Source of the DNA: Prolixibacteraceae bacterium
Lineage (GTDB): Bacteria > Bacteroidota > Bacteroidia > Bacteroidales > Prolixibacteraceae
NCBI GenBank assembly: GCA_018648265.1
Contig: JABGRN010000005.1
Coordinates: 71,423-135,422 of the forward strand
Direction: 5' to 3'
DNA length: 64,000 nucleotides
In this document: piece by piece, positions 37,241 through 46,957 of the stretch
How the letters are laid out: every line of letters starts with the position of its first letter
How positions within the stretch are numbered: position 1 is the stretch's first letter
Notes under the pieces: model-generated
What the model saw: only the letters and a program-made list of their open reading frames with translations
The model's database searches: none
Told to the model about the DNA's origin: nothing
Position numbers and translations under genes: made by a program

Positions 37241-38359
37241 ATGAAAAAAGTATTAAGAATTTTAGGAATTGTAGTGCTGATTGGAGCATTTGGAGGAACA
37301 CTGTTTTTCCTGTACAACAAATCGAAAGATAAGGAGGATGTGTTTGAAACAAAAAATCCTTTTGTTAGCGATGTAATTATGAAAACTGTGGCAACCGGTT
37401 CGGTGGTACCACGTTTCGAAATTGAAATTAAACCACAGGTTTCAGGAATTATCGATGAGCTATTTCTTGTGGCCGGCGACCGTGTTACCAAAGGTCAGGT
37501 TGTGGCGCGAATAAAAATTATTCCTGATATGGTTAGTTTGAATTCGGCTGAAACAAGATTGAACAGGGCGAAGTTAAACAATGAAGATGCAAAAATTGAT
37601 TACGACCGTCAACAGAAATTGTTTGATAAGAATGTAATTTCTTACGAAGAGTTTAAAAGTGCAAAACTTGGCTACGATTCTTCGAAGGAGGAATTAACGG
37701 CGGCAGAAAATAATTTAGAATTAATTAAAAACGGTGTAACAAAAAAGGCTAAAAGTGCTACTAATACGCTTGTTCGTTCAACCATCGATGGAATGGTATT
37801 AGATGTGCCGGTTGAAGTGGGTAACTCGGTCATTCAGTCGAATACCTTTAACGATGGTACAACCATTGCGTCGGTTGCAAACATGAACGATATGATTTTT
37901 GAAGGGAATGTAGATGAAACCGAAGTGGGTAAAATTAGGGAAGGAATGCCCATTGAATTGGAAATTGGTGCCATTGACAAAGAAAAATTTGCAGCTCATT
38001 TGGAATATATTTCACCAAAAGGAGTGGAGGAGAATGGAGCTATTCAATTTGAAATAAAGGCAAATGTACAGCTAAAAGAAGGGCAGTTTATCCGTGCCGG
38101 TTACAGTGCAAATGCAAATATTGTTTTGGAGCGGAAAGACAGCGTAATGGTAATTCCCGAGGGAATGTTGAAGTTTGAAGACGACTCTTCGTATGTTGAA
38201 ATTGAAATGGGCGAAGAGCAGCAATTTGAAAAAAGATATGTACAAACCGGATTGTCTGATGGCATTAATATTGAAATAACCGAAGGCTTGAAAATTGAAG
38301 ATAAAGTGAAAGGTGAAAAAATCGATCCAAAGAAATTAAAAGATGATGAAGCCAGTTAA
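37241..38359 (+). CDS. HlyD/MacA-type periplasmic adaptor
   Basis: A 372-residue membrane-fusion protein with one N-terminal TM helix (about 5-25), split lipoyl domain, coiled-coil hairpin (about 95-165, NRAKLNNEDAKIDYDRQQ region), and beta-barrel and membrane-proximal domains. The ending is acidic and basic without domain features. Together with the upstream ATPase and permeases and the downstream TolC gene it forms a MacA-MacB-TolC-like exporter. MacAB systems export macrolides, siderophores, lipids or peptides; the substrate here is open. Confidence 0.93.
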   Translation: MKKVLRILGIVVLIGAFGGTLFFLYNKSKDKEDVFETKNPFVSDVIMKTVATGSVVPRFEIEIKPQVSGIIDELFLVAGDRVTKGQVVARIKIIPDMVSLNSAETRLNRAKLNNEDAKIDYDRQQKLFDKNVISYEEFKSAKLGYDSSKEELTAAENNLELIKNGVTKKAKSATNTLVRSTIDGMVLDVPVEVGNSVIQSNTFNDGTTIASVANMNDMIFEGNVDETEVGKIREGMPIELEIGAIDKEKFAAHLEYISPKGVEENGAIQFEIKANVQLKEGQFIRAGYSANANIVLERKDSVMVIPEGMLKFEDDSSYVEIEMGEEQQFEKRYVQTGLSDGINIEITEGLKIEDKVKGEKIDPKKLKDDEAS

Positions 38360-38423
38360 GAAAAATGTTAGGTAGTTCACTTTGGTTCATATAATTTTAG
38401 CATGAAATAAAAAACAAATAAAA

Positions 38424-39761
38424 ATGAAGAATCTTTTAACTCTATTTTTTGGATTATTGCTTTTAAGTGCGAGTTTTACAGGTACATCGCAGGAAAACTG
38501 GTCGCTGCAAAAATGTATCGATTATGCACTTGAAAATAATATTCAATTAAAACAACAAGCCTTAAATACTGTTTACAGCGAAACCCAGGTAAATCAGGCA
38601 AAATCCGATCGCTTGCCGAATTTAAATGCTGGGATCTCAAACAACTTTAATTTTGGACGTTCAATAACTTACGATAATACCTATAAAAATGTGAACTCGT
38701 CGCAATACAACGGCTATCTTTCAACCGATGTTACTTTGTGGAACGGATTAATACTTCAAAATACAATCAAACAACGTTCACTCGATTTGCAGGCTACAAT
38801 TCAGGATTTGCAAAAAGCAAAAGATGATATGATGTTGAGTATTGCAGCATCGTATCTAGAAATTTTATTTGCAGAGGAACTGGAATTGGTTTCGCTGGCA
38901 CAAATAGAAGTTACACAGCAGCAAATTAACCGTACACAACAATTGGTTGATGCCGGTAGTTTGGCCCGGGGTGCACTGCTCGAAATTGAGGCACAACTGG
39001 CCCGCGAAGAACTCCAGCATGTAAACGACCAAAACCGTGTGCAATTGGCTTACCTAAATATGTACCAGTTTTTGGAACTTCCCATTGCCGAAAGTTTTAA
39101 AATTGAAAAACCAAAATTGATTGAAATTAGGGCAAATTCTAGCATGGCAAATTCATTCGATGTATTTAAAAATGCCATGAATGTGCGCCCGGAAATAAAA
39201 GCGGCACAGCTTCGTGTTGAAAGTTCAAGACGACAATTGGATATTGCAAAAGGTTACCGTTATCCAAGCCTGAGTTTTGGGGCAAATTATTACAATTTGT
39301 ACAATAATAAATACACCGATTTCACTGGTACAGATATATCGTTTTCCGATCAGTTAAAAAATAACAAACGATACGGAATGGGACTTACATTGAACATTCC
39401 AATCTTTAATCGTTACCAGGTAAAAAATAGTATTTCGAATGCAACCCTTCAAATTACCGATTTCGAATACCGTTTGCAAAATTCCAGAAATGTACTGAGA
39501 AAAGATATTGAACAGGCTTACACAAATGCACTGGCAGCTTTAAACCGCTATATTTCCAGCGAAAAGGCAGTAAGTTCTATGGAAGAAGCTTTTCGTTATA
39601 CAGAAGAAAAATTTAATGTTGGGATGGTAAATACGGTTGAATATAACCAGAGTAAAAACAATTTAACCATGGCCCAGTCTGAACTTCTGCAATCGAGATA
39701 CGAATATATTTTCCGTACAAAAATTCTCGATTTTTACAACGGGGTTCCGATTGAATTATAA
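38424..39761 (+). CDS. TolC-family outer-membrane channel
   Basis: A 445-residue outer-membrane efflux protein with a signal peptide (to about SFTGTSQ, residue 23) and the start of an OEP fold (WSLQKCIDYALENNIQLKQQ type). Two repeated alpha-hairpin halves contain VDAGSLARGALLEIEAQL and VGMVNTVEYNQSKNNL at matching positions. It is the last gene of the ABC exporter unit and is followed, 64 bp later, by a strong intrinsic terminator. Confidence 0.93.
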   Translation: MKNLLTLFFGLLLLSASFTGTSQENWSLQKCIDYALENNIQLKQQALNTVYSETQVNQAKSDRLPNLNAGISNNFNFGRSITYDNTYKNVNSSQYNGYLSTDVTLWNGLILQNTIKQRSLDLQATIQDLQKAKDDMMLSIAASYLEILFAEELELVSLAQIEVTQQQINRTQQLVDAGSLARGALLEIEAQLAREELQHVNDQNRVQLAYLNMYQFLELPIAESFKIEKPKLIEIRANSSMANSFDVFKNAMNVRPEIKAAQLRVESSRRQLDIAKGYRYPSLSFGANYYNLYNNKYTDFTGTDISFSDQLKNNKRYGMGLTLNIPIFNRYQVKNSISNATLQITDFEYRLQNSRNVLRKDIEQAYTNALAALNRYISSEKAVSSMEEAFRYTEEKFNVGMVNTVEYNQSKNNLTMAQSELLQSRYEYIFRTKILDFYNGVPIEL

Positions 39762-39825
39762 TATTTTTTAGATGGAGGGGAAGTGAACAGCCCCAAAACC
39801 ATCAAGCTTGAACATTGTTTTTTGT

Positions 39826-39857
39826 GCCCGTACAGTTTATTTTGTACGGGCTTTTTT
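39826..39857 (+). terminator. Intrinsic terminator after the ABC exporter operon
   Basis: GCCCGTAC (39826-39833) and GTACGGGC (39844-39851) form a perfect 8-bp stem with a 10-base loop, followed at once by six T. It ends the exporter unit and separates it from the SusC/SusD pair. Confidence 0.88.
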
Positions 39858-40424
39858 AATAAAAGAAAAAAAGATTGCTGGTTTGTGGCGTTGATTATTT
39901 CTGATCATTTTCCTCAGAATAGCCTCTGAACAAAATAGTTATCGTAAACATAATAAATCATTTTGTTCACAAAATTTCATTTATATCTTTCCTTACCAAA
40001 TCTTATGTAACATTGAGGAATTAATATCGTTAAACGAACAGAACAATTTTTAACTCGAAATCAAATATATCGAAATGCAATAAATAAGTGTTTGATGGAA
40101 CCGAGGTTTAGATTTTATCATTAAAATTTAGAGATTCTATTGAAAAAATAAAACACGAATTAAAATTTATTATAACGATTGATAAAACAAGGCTAACATG
40201 GGTTTAGAGCAATCCGACAAAACAGCAACAAATTCATTTCCAGTTGATTAAGCAAAAATAAATACATCATTATAAAAACAAACTGCCTATGATATAAACC
40301 GAAATCCTGACAAAACAGAGTTTCTTAAAACTATTATATAAATTCTTTGTTAGGTAAATTTTTTCATGAATGTCAGACTTACTTATTATGAGATTCAAAT
40401 GTTAAATCAATAACAAATAAACTT
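39858..40424 (+). other. Long 5' region upstream of susC
   Basis: This AT-rich stretch of 567 bp has no convincing gene. It holds a promoter-like sequence at 39962-39991, giving a predicted untranslated leader of about 425 bases before the SusC start. Long leaders with possible antisense or small-RNA control are known for some susC genes in Bacteroides. I saw no clear terminator hairpin inside it. Confidence 0.55.
39962..39991 (+). promoter_or_regulatory. Putative promoter for the SusC/SusD pair
   Basis: TTTG (39962-39965) and TATCTTTC (39984-39991) are separated by 18 bp, close to the Bacteroidota -33/-7 pattern with one mismatch in the last base of the -7 box. It is the first promoter-like site after the upstream terminator. 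Confidence 0.38.
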
Positions 40425-43400
40425 ATGAAAAAAAAATTAGGAAGGAACACCTGGATAAGTATAGAAGGTGTTAGAAAGCTACTACTAATCGCAAGATTAA
40501 CGATTTTTCTTGTAATGTTAGGTATTCTACATTTAGGTGCAGGAGATTTTCAGCAAACGTTTGTAGTAAATGGTAAAGTTACGAATACCGATGGTGAACC
40601 AATTCCGGGGGTAACAGTAATTGTGAAAGGAACTACAACTGGTGCAGTCACCGGGATAGACGGGGATTATGAAATAAATGCCCCGGACAGGAATAGTACA
40701 ATCGTATTTTCATTCATTGGCATGACGACTCAGGAAGTACCAATTGAAGGCAGAAGCTCTATTGATATTACAATGGAAGAGACAATGGAAGCACTTGAGG
40801 AGGTGATTGTGGTTGGTTATGGAACTCAAAAAAGAATGAACCTGACGGGTTCTGTTGCAACAGTAAATCTTGATAAAGTTGATACCCGACCAGTTACACA
40901 AATTTCGCAAATCCTTGCCGGGACGACAACGGGTGTTACTGTTATGCAATCAGATGCGCAACCTGGTTCCGATGGAGCAACAATTTATGTCAGGGGTTTA
41001 AATACCTTAAACAGTACCTCTCCACTTGTTGTAATCGATGGAGTAATTGGAAGTATGGGCGATGTAGCCCCCACCGATGTTGCCGCGGTTACAATCCTGA
41101 AAGACGCTGCAAGTAGCGCAATTTATGGGGCACGTGCAGCAAATGGAGTTATCCTCATAACAACTAAAAGAGGAAAAACCGGAAAAATTGGGGTTAAGTA
41201 CGATTTTTATTATGGAATTCAAGAAGCCACAAGATTAGCAAAAACGGTTTCAAACTCAGCTACCTTTATGGAAATGATGAATTCATCACATATAAACGCA
41301 GGAAGCGTAGCTTTATACAGTGATGAAATTATTGAAGAATACAGGACCGGAACTGACCCATATCTTCACGCTAACACAGATTGGCTGGATTATATAATGG
41401 GAGATACCGGCGAAATGCAATCACATAATTTTACTATTCAGGGTGGAACCGATCAATCAAGGTTCCGCATTTCACTTGGTTATTTCGATCAGGCAGGAGT
41501 AATGCAAAAAACCAATACCGAATACTATACTTTTCGGGCCAATTTTGACTCCAAAGTTTCTGATAAATTTAATTTTGGAATGAATTTATATGGACGGTGG
41601 CGGAATACAGGTAGTCCGGGTTCTACTTCCGGGATTATTTCATCAGGCGACAATGCAAGCTTAAGTAGTAATCCAATGGTTGTCCCGGTTGCACCCGATG
41701 GCAGATATGGTGGAATTGGAACTCCTTTTGATATCAGTACACGAAACGCACAAAAGAATTTTGATACGCTTGTGAGAGATGTTGAATCGCATGATTTTAC
41801 CACTAAGATTTTTGCCAACTATGAACTCATGAAAGGGCTTACTTTAAGCGGAAATGCAGCCATTGATTTTAATAATACAAAACAATTAGATTATGAAACA
41901 ACATGGGAGCAATGGAATTTCAGGACAAATGAAATTGACCAGGCTTCTACAATTATGTGGTTGCAAGACTATAATTCAAGAAATTATAAAATAACACTTT
42001 ACAGTACACTCGATTATAAAATTACCCTGAATGAAAACCATAACTTTCATGCCCTGGCAGGTTATCAGCAAGAGAGTTATCGAATGGACGATCTGGAAGG
42101 TTATGTATCCCAATTTGCTAACAATAATCTTTTTGTACTCGATGCCGGATTAGATATTGAATCCCAAACGTCTGGCGGAAATGCAACTGAATGGGCTTTA
42201 CAATCACTTTTCGGACGTTTCGATTATAATTATAAAGGGAAATATCTTTTAGAAGCAAACCTTCGTTATGATGGTTCATCACGTTTTTCTCCTGATGGAA
42301 GATGGGGCGTTTTCCCTTCGTTCTCTGCGGGGTGGAGACTGTCTGACGAAAAATTTATGCAACCGCTGAGTTTTCTGAATAACCTAAAACTTCGGGCTTC
42401 GTGGGGTAAAATTGGAAATAACTCAATTGGGAATTATGCTTATTTAGCAACCTATGCTTTCAATAACAATTATGTACTCGACGGTTCTGTTAACCCGGGT
42501 GTTGCAATTACTGCAATGACCAACGAAGATATTAAATGGGAAACAACCGTGGTTACTGATTTTGGTTTTGATGCCACAATTTTTAATAATTTATTAGAAA
42601 TTAGCGGGGACTATTTTATTAAAAACACCCAAGATATTCTTTTAACAGTTCCAATCCCAAAATTAGTTGGTAACCTTTCTTCTCCTGTTCGAAACCTGGG
42701 AGAAGTTCAGAACAAAGGTTGGGAATTAAGTTTTACTCACAGGAATAATATTAAGGATTTTAATTATAGCGCCAGGCTAAATCTTTCGCACGTTGTGAAT
42801 GAAGTATTAAAATATGGAGATGCACCAAACCTCTCAAAAAATATGCTTAAAGAAGGATTACCGGCATGGTCACTTTTTGGTTACGAGGTAGTTGGCATAT
42901 TTCAAACACAAGAAGAGGTTGATGCGGCGCCTTATCAAAACGTAAAAACCGGTGCCGGCGATTTGCAATATGTAGATCAGATAACGGTTGATGTTGACGG
43001 AGATGGGATTCCGGATGAGACCGATGGTAAAATTGATGGTGACGACCGTGTTGTTCTTGGAAATCCTTTCCCGGATCTGGTTTATGGACTTAACCTAAAT
43101 CTTGGCTGGAAAGGTTTTGATTTATTTGCATTAATACAAGGTCGTGAGGGTAGCAAAGGATGGTTGCAGGGTGCACTTTCATATCACAATTCATTTGGTG
43201 GATTTCGTGGAATTTATACCGAAAAATGGTTAGATGCATGGACTCCTGAAAATACAAATACTAATGTTCCGAGAATGAATGCAAATGGTTTGAGCGAAGG
43301 GAATAATGAATATTGGGTTCAGGACCAATCGTATATGAGAATGAAAAGTTTGCAATTGGGATATACAATTCCTTCTACAATTTGTAATAAAATTGGAGCC

Positions 43401-43547
43401 GATTTAATTAGGGTTTATGCAAATGCCGACAATTTATTTACAATAACCGATTTTGAAGGATTTGATCCGGAAAGGGGATTGACAGCTAGCGGGGTATCTT
43501 ACCCGTTACACAAAACCTATACATTTGGTATTAATGTTTCATTTTAA
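40425..43547 (+). CDS. SusC/RagA-family TonB-dependent outer-membrane transporter
   Basis: A 1040-residue TonB-dependent receptor. A signal segment (about 20-42) is followed by a carboxypeptidase-regulatory-like domain (VNGKVTNTDGEPIPGVTV, about 48-65). Next come the SusC hallmark EEVIVVGYGTQKR near the TonB box, a plug domain (ASSAIYGARAANGVILITTK) and a 22-strand barrel ending TYTFGINVSF. No STN domain is present, so anti-sigma/FecI-type signalling through this receptor is unlikely. With SusD it should import an oligosaccharide or peptide. No degradative gene adjoins it, so the ligand is unclear; the enzyme block ending at 17990 is a possible but distant partner. Confidence 0.95.
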   Translation: MKKKLGRNTWISIEGVRKLLLIARLTIFLVMLGILHLGAGDFQQTFVVNGKVTNTDGEPIPGVTVIVKGTTTGAVTGIDGDYEINAPDRNSTIVFSFIGMTTQEVPIEGRSSIDITMEETMEALEEVIVVGYGTQKRMNLTGSVATVNLDKVDTRPVTQISQILAGTTTGVTVMQSDAQPGSDGATIYVRGLNTLNSTSPLVVIDGVIGSMGDVAPTDVAAVTILKDAASSAIYGARAANGVILITTKRGKTGKIGVKYDFYYGIQEATRLAKTVSNSATFMEMMNSSHINAGSVALYSDEIIEEYRTGTDPYLHANTDWLDYIMGDTGEMQSHNFTIQGGTDQSRFRISLGYFDQAGVMQKTNTEYYTFRANFDSKVSDKFNFGMNLYGRWRNTGSPGSTSGIISSGDNASLSSNPMVVPVAPDGRYGGIGTPFDISTRNAQKNFDTLVRDVESHDFTTKIFANYELMKGLTLSGNAAIDFNNTKQLDYETTWEQWNFRTNEIDQASTIMWLQDYNSRNYKITLYSTLDYKITLNENHNFHALAGYQQESYRMDDLEGYVSQFANNNLFVLDAGLDIESQTSGGNATEWALQSLFGRFDYNYKGKYLLEANLRYDGSSRFSPDGRWGVFPSFSAGWRLSDEKFMQPLSFLNNLKLRASWGKIGNNSIGNYAYLATYAFNNNYVLDGSVNPGVAITAMTNEDIKWETTVVTDFGFDATIFNNLLEISGDYFIKNTQDILLTVPIPKLVGNLSSPVRNLGEVQNKGWELSFTHRNNIKDFNYSARLNLSHVVNEVLKYGDAPNLSKNMLKEGLPAWSLFGYEVVGIFQTQEEVDAAPYQNVKTGAGDLQYVDQITVDVDGDGIPDETDGKIDGDDRVVLGNPFPDLVYGLNLNLGWKGFDLFALIQGREGSKGWLQGALSYHNSFGGFRGIYTEKWLDAWTPENTNTNVPRMNANGLSEGNNEYWVQDQSYMRMKSLQLGYTIPSTICNKIGADLIRVYANADNLFTITDFEGFDPERGLTASGVSYPLHKTYTFGINVSF

Positions 43548-43562
43548 TAAAGAATAAATATT

Positions 43563-45110
43563 ATGAAAAAATTATTAAAATATATAATGATCATTTTGAT
43601 TCTTTTCCCACTTTCATGTTCAGAAGATTATCTAAATAAATTTCCCTTAGACAGGTTATCGGCAGGAACTTTTGACCCGGATCTTTCATTAACAGGAATA
43701 TATGCAAGTCTACAAAATGTTTATGTTTCGCAATATGCGCATGCAATTGACGGTTTAACGCCGATCGTTTATTGTAGGAATTCGGGCTGGAGAAGTATTG
43801 CAACTGGAGCGGCAAATGAGTTTACATCCCGGTTTTACTCTTCGTGGCAACAATTTTATAGTGGTATTTTCCGTGCAAATGATTTTCTTGAAAGATTATC
43901 GGCTCTTGAAGATATTGATGCCACAAAAAAGACTGTTTTTGAGGCGGAAGCCAGATTCTTGAGGGCATACTATTATCATCGTTTAGTCACGGTATTTGGA
44001 GGAGTTCCCCTTGTTTTAGGAACATTAGAAATTGATGAAAGCCGGGAGCAGGTCAGGGCGTCAAAAGATGCTGTAATTGCACAAATAATGGCAGATCTTG
44101 ATTTTGCAGAAAGCAATCTTGCCGTTGCACCACGAAAAGTAGGTGCAGCAACAAAAGGTGCAGCCATTGCCTTAAAAGCAAGAACCCATCTTTACGAGGG
44201 CAACTGGCAGGGAACAAAAGACGCTGCATCGTCTGTTATGGGCCTCGGTTACGATCTGTACAAAGGTGCGGCCAACGATTCGTTAAATTATTCAATGATA
44301 TTCGATTTTAAAAACGAAAATAATATTGAAGTAATTTTCGATGTTCAGTTCGATGCACCAAATGTAAACGAAGGTAATACCTTCGAAACCTGGTTGATGA
44401 ATAAAAATAGTGCGATAGATTTTGGATATGTGCAGAGCCACCCAACAAAATATCTTGTTGAACAGTATGAACACAGAGACGGAACAATGCCTATTGATCC
44501 ATATGATTTTTCAAACAGGGATTATCGGTTTTACTATACTGTTTTATTTGAAGGCTCATCATTTAACGACAAAGTTTATAATAGCAGTTTTCCAGGATGG
44601 GCGCTTTCAAAAACCCGGTTTGTTCAACGAAAATATACTGTTGAACATAGCGAAGGGATAATTACTCAAAGATTTGATGCACCTAATAACTTTATTTTAA
44701 TTAGGTATGCCGATATTTTACTTATGTACGCTGAAGCACAAAATGAATTAAGTGGACCCGATGCTTCAGTTTCTGAAGCTGTAAATCAAGTAAGGAACAG
44801 GGCTGGATTACCAGATTTGCCAGCGGGCTTAAGTAAAGATGAAATGAGAGAAGCGATACATCATGAAAGATTGGTTGAACTTGCGCTGGAAGGCCTTTAT
44901 TATTTTGATATGCTACGCTGGGGGAAAGCCGGCACATTAACAGGAGGGGTTGGTGCTGATGTTTATATGGCAAATAATCCGCCAACAAGATATCCCGATG
45001 ATAAAAAGGTTGATACCTGGTTATTTGATCCTGCTAAGAATTATTTGTGGCCAATACCACAAACCGAAATTGATAATGTTCTTACTTTAGAACAGAATCC
45101 GGGGTGGTAA
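43563..45110 (+). CDS. SusD/RagB-family nutrient-binding lipoprotein
   Basis: A 515-residue lipoprotein (lipobox PLSC, Cys19) with the SusD start SEDYLNKFP, a TPR-like helical scaffold (EARFLRAYYYHRLVTVFGGVPLV near 128-150) and the conserved C-terminal RYADILLMYAEAQNE, RNRAGLP and ERLVELALEG. It forms the lid of the SusC channel on the outer face. It lies 15 bp after susC and is followed by a terminator, so the pair is a two-gene unit. Confidence 0.95.
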   Translation: MKKLLKYIMIILILFPLSCSEDYLNKFPLDRLSAGTFDPDLSLTGIYASLQNVYVSQYAHAIDGLTPIVYCRNSGWRSIATGAANEFTSRFYSSWQQFYSGIFRANDFLERLSALEDIDATKKTVFEAEARFLRAYYYHRLVTVFGGVPLVLGTLEIDESREQVRASKDAVIAQIMADLDFAESNLAVAPRKVGAATKGAAIALKARTHLYEGNWQGTKDAASSVMGLGYDLYKGAANDSLNYSMIFDFKNENNIEVIFDVQFDAPNVNEGNTFETWLMNKNSAIDFGYVQSHPTKYLVEQYEHRDGTMPIDPYDFSNRDYRFYYTVLFEGSSFNDKVYNSSFPGWALSKTRFVQRKYTVEHSEGIITQRFDAPNNFILIRYADILLMYAEAQNELSGPDASVSEAVNQVRNRAGLPDLPAGLSKDEMREAIHHERLVELALEGLYYFDMLRWGKAGTLTGGVGADVYMANNPPTRYPDDKKVDTWLFDPAKNYLWPIPQTEIDNVLTLEQNPGW

Positions 45111-45134
45111 GTATAGTTTAGTTTGTTTAGTTTA

Positions 45135-45168
45135 AAGGAAGTGGAACAATTAAATCCGCTTCCTTTTT
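45135..45168 (+). terminator. Intrinsic terminator after susD
   Basis: AAGGAAGTGGA (45135-45145) pairs with TCCGCTTCCTT (45155-45165), an 11-bp stem with one G-U pair, followed by a short T run. It lies 24 bp after the SusD stop. Confidence 0.8.
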
Positions 45169-45353
45169 CTATTTTCTAACTGAGCATACATCAATATTTT
45201 CCTTAAATATTCTGATATTTCGTTATTAAACAAAAATAATTATTTGTACTAACGAAAATTCAACTCTGAGCGATAATTGAATTGCATAATGCAATGATTT
45301 TTATCTGTGTCATTGTACTTTTACAGTTAAAAAAATAATTTGAATCATTGATA

Positions 45354-45447
45354 AAAAAATGGTTCTTTCAGCTTTAGTAATCTTCACATTTGTTTTTACT
45401 CTAGCCATGCACGAAATTGCTGAAAATCCGTTTAACCTTTTGGATAT
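45354..45447 (+). repeat. 94-bp exact direct repeat, copy 1
   Basis: Identical over 94 bp to 45693-45786, with similarity running a few bases further. The two copies are 339 bp apart. This copy contains the first 30 codons of the membrane ORF found complete in copy 2. Confidence 0.92.
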
Positions 45448-45469
45448 GCACACCTGTTTTCCGCACTAG
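45359..45469 (+). pseudogene. Truncated duplicate of the HsmA-like ORF (36 codons)
   Basis: The ATG at 45359 opens the same reading frame as the gene at 45698 (MVLSALVIFTFVFTLAMHEI) but diverges after residue 29 and stops at 45467-45469 after CFPH. It lacks the conserved second half of the family and is almost certainly non-functional. Confidence 0.8.
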
Positions 45470-45599
45470 GACACCTTATTTTGGCCTCAATGAAAAAAAT
45501 ACTGATTTGAGATTAATTTATGAACAATGATTTTTGTAAATATCATATTTTCAGTAATATATAAAACCATCCTTGAAATTAATAATTTTGAGTAAATAA

Positions 45600-45716
45600 T
45601 GCCGGGACACCCAAAAATCAACACTGAAAATTACAATCACCACATATACAGCACTTTATAGCTTCGACATTAAAAACAGTGCGGAACTCAGGAAAAAATG
45701 GTTCTTTCAGCTTTAG
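45600..45716 (+). pseudogene. Candidate out-of-frame N-terminal remnant of the HsmA-like gene
   Basis: In the frame starting at 45600, an open stretch without ATG encodes TTYTALYSFDIKNSAELRKK and then WFFQL before a stop at 45714. This resembles the first helix and Lys/Trp-rich loop of HsmA/TIGR03987 proteins, a region missing from the 88-residue ORF. It overlaps that ORF in another frame, so a frameshift near 45699-45715 would explain the split. Similarity is judged by eye. Confidence 0.4.
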
Positions 45717-45786
45717 TAATCTTCACATTTGTTTTTACTCTAGCCATGCACGAAATTGCTGAAAATCCGTTTAACCTTTTGGATAT
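45693..45786 (+). repeat. 94-bp exact direct repeat, copy 2
   Basis: Second copy of the duplication at 45354-45447. It covers the start codon and first 29-30 codons of the ORF at 45698. Confidence 0.92.
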
Positions 45787-45964
45787 ACACACACTATCCG
45801 GACAAATTGCACTTTGGTTAATGCTCGCACACGCAATTTGGGTCACCCGGATAATTCGGAAAGGTACAAATTCACAACGCAGTAAATTTCATCGTTACAG
45901 TATTTTTGTGTGGTTGATTTGGCTAATTCCCTATCTTGGTGGAATGTTTCTGGGCATGCAATGA
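45698..45964 (+). CDS. HsmA/TIGR03987-like membrane protein, probably N-terminally truncated
   Basis: An 88-residue hydrophobic protein with about three TM helices. The stretch from residue 28 on (DIHTLSGQIALWLMLAHAIW, then RKGTN..KFHRYSIFVWLIWLIPYLGGMF) matches the C-terminal two-thirds of the HsmA/TIGR03987 family, usually about 130 residues and four helices. The first helix and loop appear out of frame just upstream. The family's role is poorly known. Given the missing start and the partial duplication beside it, this is probably a decaying gene, although a short product could still be made. Confidence 0.6.
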   Translation: MVLSALVIFTFVFTLAMHEIAENPFNLLDIHTLSGQIALWLMLAHAIWVTRIIRKGTNSQRSKFHRYSIFVWLIWLIPYLGGMFLGMQ

Positions 45965-46087
45965 TATTTATTAAAAAATAAGAGATCTCTTAATTTAAAC
46001 AGTTTGTACATTTTAAAATTCAATTGTATTACGTAGGTGCCCAAAGTTTTTTTGTGGTTTATCTATTTATATATCTTAGGAGTATTA

Positions 46088-46735
46088 TTAATCAAGCCGA
46101 ATTAATCCTTTCTTAATGGCATATTTTACGATATCGGCAGTGGTTTTTAAACTTAGTTTTTCAAGAAGGTTTTGTTTATGGGTACCAACCGTTTTTACAC
46201 TAATAAATAACTTGTCTGAAATTTCACGTGTTGATTTTCCTTCGGCCAATAAAATGAATATTTCCTTTTCCCTTTCCGACAATTCTGCATAACTATCCTG
46301 AACAGATTTCGAAGGATCTAAATAACCACTAATAACGAGTTCGGTAATATCTTCGCTAAGGTATTTCTTGCCCGCATAAACTGATTTAATAGCATCTGTT
46401 AATTGTCGGTACGTGCAATTTTTTAACAAATAACCATCGGCACCTGCTTCGAGGATCCCCTTTACATATTGCCAATCGGAGTGCATTGATACGGCTACAA
46501 TTTTTACATCGGGCATTGTCGTTTTTAAAACCCCTGTTGCTTCAATTCCATTCATTACCGGCATTCCAATATCCATTAAAACCACATCAGGTTTATAATG
46601 TTTTGCTTTTTCGATAGCATCTTTACCATCTTTTGCCTGTGCTATAACTTCAATATCAGGCGCAGAAAACAATAAATTCACCAGCCCTTCCCTAAACAAT
46701 TGGTGGTCGTCAGTTACTAATACTTTTATTTTCAT
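46088..46735 (-). CDS. NarL/LuxR-type response regulator
   Basis: A 215-residue two-domain regulator. The receiver domain (1-120) has the acidic pair VTDD, phospho-acceptor Asp55 in VVLMDIGMP and Lys in LLKNC. The LuxR helix-turn-helix (about 150-210) shows LSEREKEIFILLAEGKSTRE and ISVKTVGTHKQNLLEKL. It is encoded on the same strand as, and 222 bp downstream of, a NarX-type kinase that is its likely partner. Target genes are not evident from the sequence. Confidence 0.95.
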   Translation of the reverse strand: MKIKVLVTDDHQLFREGLVNLLFSAPDIEVIAQAKDGKDAIEKAKHYKPDVVLMDIGMPVMNGIEATGVLKTTMPDVKIVAVSMHSDWQYVKGILEAGADGYLLKNCTYRQLTDAIKSVYAGKKYLSEDITELVISGYLDPSKSVQDSYAELSEREKEIFILLAEGKSTREISDKLFISVKTVGTHKQNLLEKLSLKTTADIVKYAIKKGLIRLD

Positions 46736-46957
46736 GAGTTTATATTTGTTTATTTATTAATGTAACAGATGGAACTTGCCAATTATCAAGTTCCATTGTG
46801 ATATTAATTGTTTTGCTATTTCATTTTATAAAAACTGCCTATTTCATCCGTCAGATAAACCTGGTAACACTTAATTTTTTTCAAAATAAGTTGAACCTAT
46901 AATTTTAGAAACTTATCCTTTGCCGTACCATTTTTAAAAATGAATTTAAAAACTTTT

